DNA from: Ehretia macrophylla
Lineage: Eukaryota; Streptophyta; Magnoliopsida; Boraginales; Ehretiaceae
NCBI GenBank assembly: GCA_037974665.1
Contig: CM075768.1
Location: 9,725,001-9,789,000, forward strand
Reading direction: 5' to 3'
DNA: 64,000 bases
Part shown: in pieces, positions 49,301-59,731 of the stretch
Layout of the letters: every line of letters starts with the position of its first letter
How positions within the stretch are numbered: the first letter of the stretch is position 1
The notes under the pieces: model-generated
The model's database searches: none
What the model saw: the letters and a program-made list of their open reading frames with translations, nothing else
What the model was told of the DNA's origin: nothing
Translations under genes and position numbers: made by a program

Positions 49301-50809
49301 GATGATCAGTCTGACTTTAAAGTGCATGAGGACGGTATTCTTCGGTTTCGGAACAGGGTTTGTGTTCCCGATGAACCGGGCTTGAGACGAGGTATTCTGG
49401 AGGAAGCTCATAATTCTAAATATACTATTCATCCCGGTGGAACCAAGATGTATCGGGATTTGAAACAGCATTACTGGTGGAACAACATGAAGAGGGAGGT
49501 TGCTCAGTTTGTGTCTAGATGTTTGACTTGTCAGAGGGTAAAAGCCGAGCATCAACGACCAGCAGGTTTGCTTCAGCCGTTGGCTATACCAGAGTGGAAA
49601 TGGGAGCATATTACGATGGACTTCGTCACTGGTTTGCCTAGATCACCGAGGGGTAATGATGCAGTTTGGGTTGTCGTGGATCGTTTGACGAAGACAGCTC
49701 ATTTTATTGCCATGAGGTTGGGAGATGAGGTTACAAAGCTGACGGATCTCTATCTGGATCAGATCGTTAGACTTCACGGTATTCCATCTAGTATTGTCTC
49801 TGATCGAGATCCTCGATTTACTTCTCGTTTGTGGGAGAAACTTCAGGAGACCTTAGGTACTCAGTTGAACTTCAGTACAGCGTATCATCCACAGACCGAC
49901 GGTCAGTCTGAGCGGACTATTCAGATTCTGGAAGATATGCTTAGGGCTTGTGTTCTGGACTTCGGGAAGAACTGGGAGAAACATCTACCACTTGCCGAGT
50001 TTGCCTATAACAATAGTTATCAAGCTACTATTGGAATGGCACCTTTCGCAGCTCTTTACGGTCGTAAGTGCCGTTCACCTTTATATTGGGACGAGGTAGG
50101 AGAGATGAAGACTATTGATCCGACTATCATGCCAGAACTTCTTGAGAAGATCGAGAATGTCCAGTTGATCAGGCAGAGAATGCTTACAGCGCAGAGTAGA
50201 TTCAAGAGTTATGCTGATAAGCGTCGTCGAGACTTGGAGTTTGCAGTTGGAGATCGGGTTTTCTTGAGATTGTCTCCTCGAAAGGGGTTTGTTCGTTATG
50301 GTAAAGGTGGTAAGCTGAGTCCGAGATTTGTTGGGCCGTTTGAGATTACTGGCAGGGTTGGTAAGTTGGCATATCAGTTGGCTTTACCGGAGAACTTCTC
50401 TAATGTCCACGATGTGTTTCACGTGTCTAATTTGCGGAAATACAATCCGGATCCTTCTCATATTCTTGAGCCAGAGCCGTTACAGCTTCGAGAGAATTTG
50501 ACTTATGACGAGCGTCCGATTCGTATTCTATATCAGATGGACCGAGAGTTGAGGTCGAAGAGGATTCCGATGGTTAAGGTGTTGTGGAAGCATCACGGCA
50601 TTGAGGAAGCTACGTGGGAGAGACGAGATCAGATGCAGCAGCAATACCCAGATCTATTCCGTACATCAAGTAAGAATTTCGAGGACGAAATTTTTATAAG
50701 GGGGGGAGAATGTGAAACCCCACTTTCTTGCTTATCTCGTTTTACGTGCTTTACCTCGTTTTGCGTGCATATGATCTGTTTATGTGCTATAGGACTTAGA
50801 AAGTTATAA
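46325..50809 (+). CDS. Element C gag-pol polyprotein (after the stop)
   Basis: An open frame of about 1,490 codons; the first Met is at 46352. Order: rest of gag; two CCHC zinc knuckles ([14 protein letters not shown] at about 47041, [14 protein letters not shown] at about 47103); aspartic protease ([11 protein letters not shown], about 47326); reverse transcriptase with FIDDILVYS (about 48335-48361); RNase H ([20 protein letters not shown]); integrase with an HHCC finger (about 49400-49545) and the D, D, E residues in [19 protein letters not shown] and DGQSERTIQ; a GPF-type C-terminal domain ([11 protein letters not shown]); and a chromodomain ending [16 protein letters not shown]. The frame passes the polypurine tract and continues about 33 codons into the 3' LTR. 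Every catalytic motif I can check is present. Confidence 0.95.
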   Translation, partial: TDEQKSSFAVYLLDDEAEEWWRTVRTSWAAQGIPYVWGTFLMAFRAKYVPRICRERREAEFLALVQGDATVAQYEATFTRLSRYAPEYVADEERRTRRFMLGLRPEIQDVMALNRYDIFTEAFDAASRLEKRKGDQIVSSQPSKRPYQPQGQQVLYRPPVQQFVYRPPAQQGSYRPQSQQSYYRPQFQQRPYQVQTQFRPAQSQGQYRPSVVRPQQQAVSAASSASGYSRGSVSATSSQCNYCKRPGHVESDCRVKAGTCLGCGSIDHRAKDCPKYARTEGRAATQGYQGRPTGSVPQQQRVQARAYVVDLEEMPEETAVVEGNFLILDQLVKVLIDSGATHSFITPACVQRVKLQPERLPYVVEISTSLTDKYVTGLLCKDCIIHVNGPNFPSDLILFPIWGYDVILGMDWLSKYDAQLNCRTKVVQFRLPDQPVVEVAGNRGAKTSFVISATKAVKLVSKGCSGYLAYLINKPSVKLQLEEVPIIREYPNVFPEELSGLPPDRDIEFVINLVPGTQPISKSAYRMAPAELKELKTQLQELLEKGFIQQSSSPWGAPVLFVKKKDGTLRLCIDYRGLNQVTIKNKYPLPLIDELFDQLQGAKVYSKFDLRQGYYQLRIRSDDVPKSAFRTRYGHYEFVVMPFGLTNAPAAFMDLMHRVFQPYLDQFVVIFIDDILVYSKSELEHEQHLRLVLEKLQEHQLFAKFSKCEFWLQRISFLGHVITQSGISVDPTKIESVMSWKRPESVTDIRSFLGLAGYYRRFVKDFSKIAGPLSKLTQKQTIFNWDEKCESGFQELKKRLTTAPVLALPEGTDNMVIYSDASKEGLGCVLMQDGRVIAYASRKLKPYEVNYPTHDLELAAVVFALKKWRHYLWGSKFEIFTDHKSLKYLFSQKELNMRQRRWMELLGDYNCSINYLPGKANVVADALSRKSSISCLAVKKWEVLEEFSYWRPEFTQVGVTCSHLRIQPLLLSQIREAQQLDVNLQKIKDQILDDQSDFKVHEDGILRFRNRVCVPDEPGLRRGILEEAHNSKYTIHPGGTKMYRDLKQHYWWNNMKREVAQFVSRCLTCQRVKAEHQRPAGLLQPLAIPEWKWEHITMDFVTGLPRSPRGNDAVWVVVDRLTKTAHFIAMRLGDEVTKLTDLYLDQIVRLHGIPSSIVSDRDPRFTSRLWEKLQETLGTQLNFSTAYHPQTDGQSERTIQILEDMLRACVLDFGKNWEKHLPLAEFAYNNSYQATIGMAPFAALYGRKCRSPLYWDEVGEMKTIDPTIMPELLEKIENVQLIRQRMLTAQSRFKSYADKRRRDLEFAVGDRVFLRLSPRKGFVRYGKGGKLSPRFVGPFEITGRVGKLAYQLALPENFSNVHDVFHVSNLRKYNPDPSHILEPEPLQLRENLTYDERPIRILYQMDRELRSKRIPMVKVLWKHHGIEEATWERRDQMQQQYPDLFRTSSKNFEDEIFIRGGECETPLSCLSRFTCFTSFCVHMICLCAIGLRKL
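50698..50710 (+). other. Polypurine tract of element C
   Basis: AAGGGGGGGAGAA immediately before the 3' LTR; it primes plus-strand DNA synthesis. Confidence 0.85.
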
Positions 50810-53142
50810 TTTTGATGTCAATACTTCTAATACGTGCTAAATGTGCATTCATGAAATTTTCATCAAAAACGGAGTCAGAAATTTTATCGTCGATTTTCAG
50901 TGAATAGTGTTTTCGAAACACGTCCGCTATAATTTTGAAACTGGTCTTTTTAACCCTTCTAGACCTAGTCCACGGACTTTAATAGACCTGTGTTTGATGA
51001 AAACGGTTTTAAAATCGGCTTAAGAATTTATTAGGATTTTTACACCGACTTTTGCGAAAATCGAGTTTCAAGCCGACTCGGGTGGAATTCTTTGAATGTA
51101 AAACTTCTTGTCACCTAAAAATAACTCACTTGAGATATCTTGGGGGTTGCATAATTAATTTTAACTTGGTGAGCACTAAAATGCAATTAAAGTCATTCAA
51201 AACACAAAAATACCTATTAAAATAACTTTGACTTTAATTAAATAATTGACCTTATAAGCTAATGTCCTCAACACACACTCACACAACACAAAAACACCAT
51301 CACCCACACACACATTGCCGTGAGGTTGAGGAGAGAAAAGAGAAGAGAAAAACTTAAGCTTTCAATCCAATTTTTCAAAGAAAAACCTAGTTTTTGTCCG
51401 TGAAACTTCGCACCGACTTGGATTCTGCTTGTTGGGCACGCATTGCACGCATTCCTAGGCTTATATCGCATCTAAGGTGAGAGAAAAATTCTAGATCTCA
51501 AAATGTCATTTTTGTGTTTTTGCGTATAAATGAAGATTGAACCGTTAGAATTGTAATCTGATGTTAGATTATTGCTCCTTGCATGCTAGGGATCATTATA
51601 TACTAATACTACGAGTTTCTGTCGGATATAGCATAATTTTTATTTTCCGGGTATTTAATTTTGATTAAAATGTTCAAAGTTGATTTAATTGAGTTGCGTT
51701 GCTCGAAATCGATTGCCGTCGATTTCTAAATACTTGATAATTACGTGTTAGCGCTGTTGTAATGCCGAATTTTCGATTACATTGTTTGTGTGAAAATCCG
51801 GAAAATCCAGCCATGACATCTTAGGATTTTAGGGTTATCGGGCATGGTTTGGAGGTGTTATGGTGGATTTCCGAGAGGGCTAATGTAGTAGGTTGAATGG
51901 GTGAGTGATAGGAACTGATTTGGCAATGTTTGGATTAGTAGATTGTAAGTTATGAATTTTAGAAGTTTAGGTTGTCATTCTTTAATTTCTTGAACGATGC
52001 CTTAGATGGTTGGGTAGTGTTCGAGTGATGAATGGTGAGTCGTTGTTGAGTAATTTAGGGTTTAATTATGTATATTATGCATTTCCGGTTAGATCGCCTT
52101 CTTTGTCATCTAACTACGTTGTTTGTTGTTTAATTTAATATTGATGTTATATTGATATTATTGATTGATTATTATTGAATGCGGGAATCGGGCACTCTTG
52201 TTGCTGATCTCCCAATTGATTGATTGATTTATGCTTGCATGATGATTGATGAATATGGAGTCTTGGTATGTGTGTGCCACCTCTCGGGCAGCGTCGGGCT
52301 GTCGGGTTGATAACGGCATGACTGCCATAGGCTACCCCCAGCTCGCATGACGGAGATGTCATGGAGGGAAGGGGCTAGTGAGGTACCTCGGGTGCGTGAG
52401 TAATGGGGAGTTATAAGAAGAACGGTTGAGATCGTGATGGCGTTTGGAGCTACACCAAATAGAGTATCCTTATTGATTGGTTATATAGTTATGTGATGAT
52501 AGCTTTATTTATGTTATTATGTTGTTGTGTGTTTACTTGCTCAAAGGACTAAATCCAAGGAGCGTAGTGAATACTGTCGAGATCTATCGGATCCTCACTG
52601 GGCTTATGTATATAAGCTCACTCTCTATTAATGCATGTTTCAGGTGTACTTTCACAAGATTTCGGGTACGTGCCTCCTGAAGAGGAGAATGTGGAAAATG
52701 TGCCTTTCGTGGATGAGTCATATGTCCCTGAGTCTTATCCATGATTCTATGTTGTTAAATGTCTTGTATATTAGTTTAATAGACTTTATATGCTTTACGG
52801 TTCTTAATGTAATAGATATTGAAAAGATGATGAACCAAATGATGTTAACTTAGCGGTTTTCTTTTGTCTATGGTTAAATTGTAGTTGTGTCTCAACTTAC
52901 TTTTGAAATGTATGATAAAGTTGAGGTATTGTATGTCATGTTGGAACGGAGGCGTATAACGAGGATGTTTTATTGTATAATATGGTTGTGTTGTATGTTG
53001 TTGTTTGTATTGAGGAAGTACTGGATGTATGATGTTTAAGGAGGTTGGTTTAGAACCTCGGAAATCTGTTTACTGTCGTTATGCCGCCGAAATTCCGTTG
53101 CGTCCTGACTGATCGTAGGTGGGGTCGAGTTGGGGCGTGACA
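50711..53142 (+). repeat. 3' LTR of element C
   Basis: 2,432 bp, TGTGAAACCCC...GGGGCGTGACA, about 99.4% identical by eye to the 5' LTR. Confidence 0.93.
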
Positions 53143-53950
53143 GATTGACATATTAACACTTATGAATATCGTAAGAAAGCTAGGAATCAAAGTCTTGCAC
53201 AAATTTAACCAATTAAGCCATTAACAAACCCCAAAATAATCAATTACGATAAAATATGCTATTAACTAGTTATGAATCAGTAAACATGTTCTCTACGGCT
53301 TAATTAACAAGATAGGAATGTGGTTCTAGCATTACAATACATAAAAAATGAACTTTGGAAGATTAGTTAAAAAATCCCTCACCTTTTTTTCCCGCAAAAT
53401 AAAGGCAAAAACGATTGGTAGAAAGATGATATATGACGCGACAAGTTCAAAGACGCTCGGTTTGCACCTTGGTTCCACTTCTAACTCCAAATATAAGCAA
53501 AATTTACTATTCCTAGGGTTATGGCTGGTCACGGATGAAGGAGAGAAGAAGATGGTGATTTTTTGCAATTTTTGTGCTTTTTTTTTGTATTTAAAGAGAA
53601 AGTCAAAGGTCAAACTTGGTCAAGGTCATTTAAGTTGGTCAAACTAACTTAGTTAACGCTCCAAATCGATTCTAAATTCAATTCTAACACTCTACCAAAT
53701 ATTTAAAATGTTAAAAGGTTAGTTTAGACTAAATTTAAACTAGTTTAAGCAAATAAAAACCTAACGCGGTCAAAGAAGACGAAAAGTCACAATTAGTTCT
53801 CCAATCGATTTTCAAATGCATTTTTAACTTAGTAAACATGTATAAATTATATTATTGCATATTTTATGAATTAAAATAAATAAGCACATAATTTGTACAT
53901 AAAAGTTAAATAAACACATAATAGTACGTAAATTGAACTCGGGTCTCATA
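53143..53950 (-). repeat. Element A 3' LTR, segment 3 (U3 side)
   Basis: Begins with C's right TSD GATTG and runs to the LTR start TATGAGACCCG (minus strand, 53950). Next to it is a polypurine tract AAGGAGGGAGGA (minus). The open frames 53332-53613 and 53348-53647 have no family pattern. Confidence 0.7.
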
Positions 53951-54189
53951 TCCTCCCTCCTTAAAGGAAAATTTCGTCCTCGAAATTTTACTTGCTACTC
54001 AGAACAAATTTGGAAACTGTTGTTCAATCTAATATCTCCTTTCTCAAGTAGCTTCCTCAATACCATGATGATCCCATATTACTTTCACCATCATAATCTT
54101 CTTTGATCTTAGCTCTCGATCTTGATGATTGAGGATACGAATTGGTCGTTCCTCATAAGATAGATTTTCACACAGTTGCAAAGGCTCTG
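53951..54189 (-). pseudogene. Element A pol 3' end: chromodomain remnant
   Basis: Minus-strand translation of 54184-54000 gives a chromodomain like that of element C ([26 protein letters not shown]), with stop codons. It ends in the FEDEI-type tail over the polypurine tract. The preceding residues of the same protein lie at 61737 onward, beyond insertion B. The last five bases, CTCTG (54185-54189), are B's target site. Confidence 0.8.
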
Positions 54190-56178
54190 TGTAACGGCCC
54201 AAGTCAAGCAAGTTGCTCGGTACCGTGCCGGGACCGAGTGTTCAACACTTTTGAAAACTATTCGTGGATGCGTTTTAAAGGAACAATAAAAGTGTTTACG
54301 AAAACAGTAAGGATAATCTGATAAGGTAAGTTGTAAAACTAGAACAACACTTCCGTTATTTTACAAAAGTAAATTTGTATAGACACCACCACCAAAATTG
54401 CACAACACTTGTTACATGTAAAACTATGCTCACAAGGGGACCTACAACACAACCCATGCAACTACTACTACCCCTCCAACACTATCAATTTCTGATCCTG
54501 ATAGCCATGGAAGTGAACATGTACCAGGATCGTAGGTTAGCCACTTAAGACAATAGGCTGCCAATCCACGATCGTCTCGTATCGGATTTCATGCAGGATA
54601 AGAACAGGCGATGCCGGAGGCGGCGAAAGATCGTCTTGCCTGTAATGGCGTATTACCAGTATATCCATCTTAGGTGCGAAGTACTGATCTATCTCAAACA
54701 ATCTACAAAATATACACATGCCCTCTCTACACATCAGGACCTGTCGTGATGCAAACATGATACAAACACAAGACAAGCATGCAGGGTGAGTCTATAACCC
54801 AGCAAGGAACGGGAAGGGTACATGCTGGAACAAATCAGGAGTACAAGATAACATTACACACGTAATAGGGATACAAGCAGGGTACAAGTAGTACAAGACA
54901 AGCACGATATAGGTATACAAGTGAGCGCAACAAATGGTTAAACTCAGGACAAGTACAGGTAAACAAGTACAAGCTAATGCTTCGCGCATCTTTCAGGACA
55001 ACAATCAGTCAAGAGGGTGAATACGGAGGGCTACTCTGATTGAAATCACCGCAATAGCTGAGAGATTGTCGGGCTTACGTTGCACAATACAATCACAATT
55101 ACAAGATGCAGTACATACTGGTGACTCACTTTCCACGACAGTGGGTGCGCACTACATCATGGTACGGGCCACATCGGTAGAACCACTGCCTGTTATCAGA
55201 GTTGCAACTCGTATACACACATGCAAGTAACATGCAGCCCACATTGGATAGTATAACGGCTTAACAACGTTCATAATAATAATACACAGGATATAGACAA
55301 GCAATAACCCATGTTCTGCGGTATTTCGGCAAAGTAACGTCTATAATAAAGCAATTTCCAAGTATAAATTGGGTATTATGACGGCATGCAAATAACATGT
55401 ATAACATTTTTGGAAATATTTGGGCAGCATCTCTGCTTACCTTATGCTAAAACTACCAGATAAATCGGGCAGTATATATTAGCAATTAACTGGAAAAATA
55501 TAAGCATAAAAGGGATATACTAACATGTAGATACCATAAATAAGTAAAGCAATAAAACCCTTGCCTCAAAATGTCAAAAATTGAAGAAAACTTGGACCAA
55601 TTTTAGAACTTTAGGAATGTTAACTAAACTAAATCGATATAATGTAGTAGAATCAAGACAGAGAAAAGTTGCCTGCAAGTTTGATTTCAGGGGTTGAAAT
55701 GACCCCCTTATATAGGTCCTCAAGGCCGACATAGGGGGTAATACGTGTCCCTCCCTCGTTGGCCAACCAATCATGGTTGGCCACGTGGGGAACATGTGTC
55801 TCTCCACGTGTCACGCATGCGTGGCACATCCACGCATGCGTAACACGTGTCACTCCCTGGGAGTGGTACCAATGTTCTTTTTTTTTGCTCGTTTCGTGTA
55901 CAAGTGTCCCCAATTTTCATATTTTCAGGCCGAGATGCAATTTTACCAAACTTCGTCATTAAGTACTATAAATTAGAGGCAACCCAATAGCGTATGCCTT
56001 TTTTTCGCGGCAGGGTCCCGATTTTCCTATAATTGGCCCTGAAGTGAAATCCCTTTTCCGGACCAAAAGCCCCTAAAATGGGAAAAATAGTCGAAATGAC
56101 CTGAAAAGTTAAAGGAAATCACCCATACTCTTGTAAGAAGCTAAAAAGTTTTACCTGGTCACTATATGGGGCTTTACA
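54190..56178 (-). repeat. 3' LTR of element B
   Basis: 1,989 bp. The polypurine-type tract GTAAGGGGGAAATGA (minus strand) is just internal to it at 56179-56193. Small frames such as 54776-54537 recur in the other LTR. Confidence 0.88.
55709..55850 (-). promoter_or_regulatory. Predicted core promoter and G-box cluster, element B 3' LTR
   Basis: On the minus strand CCTATATAA (55717-55709) is a TATA box. Upstream of it lie CACGTG boxes at 55782-55787, 55805-55810 and 55844-55849, an ACGTGTCC at 55743-55750, a perfect hairpin TGGCCAACCA/TGGTTGGCCA (55760-55783) and the palindrome CACGCATGCGTG (55812-55823). G-boxes with ACGTGTC flanks are known binding sites of plant bZIP/bHLH factors. Confidence 0.6.
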
Positions 56179-56770
56179 TCATTTCCCCCTTACAAAAATT
56201 TTGTCCTCGAAATTTATTGAAATAGTATCGGATACTAGGTTTCCATGCGTTTCCTATCTTCCCAAGTCACGTCCCCTGGGTCACATTGACTCCATAACAC
56301 TTTGACCATTGGTATCTTCTTGTATCACAGTTTCTTAATCTGCTCGTCAACAACCTGGACAAGCTGCTTCACATAGGTGAGATCTTGGTTTAATTCCAAA
56401 GGTTCAGGTTCCAGTACATGTGCGGGATCCGGGTGATATTTTCAGAGTACTGAAACGTGAAACATATCATGCAGATTACCCAACTCCTCAGGCAATGATA
56501 AACGATAGGCAACTTTGCCAATCCTTTTGGTAATCTAATATGGTCCAATATACCTAGGACTTAGCTTCCCACATTTTCTGTATCGTACAAACCTTTTCCT
56601 AGGGTGTAACTTCAGAAATACCTTGTCTCCAACCTTGAATTCTAACTCTCTTCTACGCTTGTCAGCGTAACTCTTTTGGCAGTTTTGTGCTGCCAAGATT
56701 CTTTCCCTGATTAGTTTCATATTTTCTATTTTCTCCAAGGTATCAGGTGGCATGATCTTTCTTTCCCCAA
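56179..56770 (-). pseudogene. Element B integrase C-terminal remnant
   Basis: Frame 56798-56535 carries the IN C-terminal region: [40 protein letters not shown] and a GPY-type LSPRYIGPY. It is joined at about 56755-56770 directly to the RNase H segment ending KKWIHYLWG. The HHCC finger and the D,D,E core are missing between them. The chromodomain part is poorly preserved. Confidence 0.75.
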
Positions 56771-58386
56771 AGATAATGTATCCACTTTTTAAGTGCAAAT
56801 ACCATAGCTGCCAATTCTAAATCATGAGTGGGGTAATTTACCTCGTATGGTTTCAACTTCCTAGACGCATGTGCAACGACCTTGCCATTCTGCATTAGAA
56901 CACAACCTAATCCCTCTTTAGATACGTCACTATACACTTTATACCCCTGATTTCCTTTAGGTAATACCAAGATAGGAGCTGTAGTTAACCTGGTTTTCAA
57001 CTCTTGAAAACTCTTCTCACACTTATCATCCCAAATAAAAGGAACCTTATTCTGTGTGAGCTTCATCAATAGGTTTGCTATTTTGGAGAAATCCTACACA
57101 AATCTCTTGTAATATCCAGCCAATCCTAGAAAACTCCGAATTTTCGAAACAGTCTTTGGCTTCTTCCAGGACATAACTGCCTCAATCTTTGCTGGATCTA
57201 CTGCTATTCCCTTCTGAATAATAATGTGTCCTAAGAATGCCACTTGAGATAACCACAATTCGCACTTACTAAATTTTGTGTACAACTGATGCTCACGCAA
57301 CTTTTGTAATACCATATGGAAGTGTTGTTCATGTTCCTCCTTAGACCTCGAGTATACCAAAATATCATCTATAAAGATAACCAGAAACTAATCCAAATAA
57401 GGTTGGAACACTCGGTGCATCAAATCCATGAATGCTGCCAGTGCATTTGTTAATCCAAAGGGCATTACCACAAACTCATGATGTCCGTATCAAGTTCGAA
57501 AGACGGTTTTTGGTATGTTTTCTGCTTTAATCCTCAATTGGTAGTATCCTTGTCGTAGATCAAACTTAGAGCACACCTTGGCCTCACTTAATTGATCAAA
57601 TAGTTCATCTATCAATGGTAAAGGGTACTTATTCTTGATAGCTAGCTGATTCAGCCCTCGATAGTCAATGCACATTCTCATGGTTCCATCTTTCTTTTTA
57701 ACAAATAGAACAGGTGCTCCCTAAGGTGAGGTACTAGGCTGGATAAAACCTTTAACCATTAGCTCTTGTAGCTATTTCTTTAACTTCTGCAACTCGGTTG
57801 TAGCCATCCTATAGGGTGCTCTTGACACGGGCTGTGCCTCGATGATCAATTCTATGGTAAACTCTATTTTTCTTTCAAGAGGTAGCCTTGGTAATTCCTC
57901 AGGAAATACCTCTGGGTACTGGTTTACTACCGGCACCTCCTCTAGTTTGAGTTTGTCTGCTGGTTTATTAATCAGGTAAGCCAAATATCTCTTACAACCC
58001 TTCTGGACCAGGTTAATAGCTTTCGTTGCTGAAATCAACGACTTCCCCGGTCCTTTCCCATGTCCTTGCACTTCTACCACTGGCTGGCCAGGCATGCAAA
58101 ACCTAACAATCTTCGTGCGACAATCCAACTGAACATAGTACTTAGTCAACCAGTCTATTCCTAAGATAACTTCATATTCTCTAAAGAGTAGCACTACTAG
58201 GTTAGCTTTTAGTAACATGTCGTTTACTTCAATCGGGCAATCTCTACAAACTAGATCAGTTATAGTTTTCGCACCCACAGGGGTGCTAACTTCCAGTTCA
58301 CATAGAGTAAAAACAGGTTCTAGTCTAACATGTTGCACATATTCAGGAGTAATAAACGATAAAGTTCCTCCTGAGTCAATTAACAC
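56743..58386 (-). pseudogene. Element B pol remnant: protease, RT, RNase H
   Basis: Reading minus strand from 58386: protease with DSGGTLSFITP, and a linker ending in the PVSRAPYRMA motif of RT's start (to 57772). Then RT: 57681-57490 ([20 protein letters not shown]), FIDDI active site near 57365-57380, thumb 57360-57094 ([12 protein letters not shown]). RNase H runs 57069-56760 ([35 protein letters not shown]). Several single stops separate these segments, but the frame is mostly kept, which suggests moderate age. Confidence 0.85.
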
Positions 58387-58482
58387 TTTAATAGGGTAGT
58401 TAGAGATCAGGAAATTACCTTTGATAACGTCGGCTTCTTTAGGAATTTCTTCCTGCTAGACCGCAAAGACCCTGGTTTGCGC

Positions 58483-59479
58483 TCACGGAGCAGTGTTCTC
58501 GACAAGCCCCGCAAGTGGCACATGATTCCTACCCTTAGGGAAATCTACCACCCGGTGCTGATCACTACTACACATCAAACACTTCCTATTCTTCTTCCAG
58601 CACTGGTCGCCAATGTGACCTCGTTTCTTACAAAAGTCACAAGTCACATTCTGAAGAGGTCGGTTATTTCCCGGCCTAGGCGGGTTTGGACCTGCTTGAA
58701 CCTGGAATTGATTCTGGGAACCAGGTGTAGGCATGTTAGTAGGTGCGACCTTAGCTGGTCCTCGAGAAGTCGATACAATGTTTGACCGTTTGGCGTTCTG
58801 AACTTCCCTAACCTCCGTATTTCGTTTCTCAATTCTCATTGCAGCCTGAACTGCGTGGTCGTACGTAGGATAATCCCACGATGCCAAAGCAAGCTAAATA
58901 TCTGGACACAGTCCCCGCAAAAATTTTATGATTCTCCTTTTCGTGGTGTGCACCATGTATAGCACAAATCGAGCCAAGTGCGTGAACTTAGCTTCGTACT
59001 TAGCCACTGTCATATTACCTTGAGTCAATTGAATACATTATTCTTCATGCATTTCCCTAGCTAACTCCATAATGTAACTCTTCCAAAATACCTTAACAAA
59101 GTTCCTCTAAACTATAGCCGTCTGCCGCTAGTCCCACATCCTTCGGGTAGACTGCAAAGGTCACTTTTTCTTCCTCAGAGCATTGTAATCCTTCAAATAT
59201 CTTTTCCATTTGTTGCAACCAATTTTTCGCCTTCTCGTCATCGGGCTCACCATTGATGGAAGGTGGGCACCGATTCAGAAGTTGTTCTAGGCTCACACTC
59301 CTTGTCTCCCATTGGGGCTCAACTTGGCGACCATTTTGATTTTCTAGAACATGAGCAATCTGGGTAACAACATTTGCTAGTTGTTGTACCAACCCTCCAT
59401 TGTTATCGTGATTCTGATCTTCTTGCTGGGGTTGGGAACGCTCACTTTCATGAGCTTCAGGTCTGGTCTTTGGAGCCAT
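58483..59479 (-). pseudogene. Element B gag remnant
   Basis: Starts MAPKTRPEAHESERSQPQQ at 59479. It has the INGEPDDEKAKNWLQQMEKI motif and then loses frame near 59093. The C-terminal part, 58887-58483, carries zinc knuckles CDFCKKRGHIGDQC and CLMCSSDQHRVVDF; the second lacks its final Cys. Confidence 0.8.
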
Positions 59480-59731
59480 TATCCTTAAACTTAGGGTTCG
59501 TTCTCTATAGCAATTACATATCTGACTCAACAAGGTGGTCAAGTTATTACTAAGCAAATCAATTCACATTCAAGTCAATATCAAGCAAATCAATTCACGT
59601 TCATGTCAAGCAAGTATGATTCAATCACAATGACTCAATGAATGCACGTGCAGAGTATGATTTCTACCCAACGCCCAGTAAACCTAACCCGGTATAGCCT
59701 AGAGACCTCAAACCTAGGCTCTAATACCAAT

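Larger units (their letters stand above)
43285..53142 (+). mobile_element. Element C: nearly intact Tekay/Del-type chromovirus
   Basis: 9,858 bp flanked by GATTG (43280-43284 and 53143-53147). Two nearly identical 2.43-kb LTRs, a primer-binding site, a polypurine tract and a long gag-pol frame ending in a chromodomain. It sits in element A's LTR in the opposite orientation. Its GC content and unbroken frames stand out from the decayed neighbours. Confidence 0.95.

Noticed and set aside
53332-53647. Overlapping frames on both strands as genes
   Set aside because: They lie in element A's U3 region, have simple composition, and show no conserved motif.
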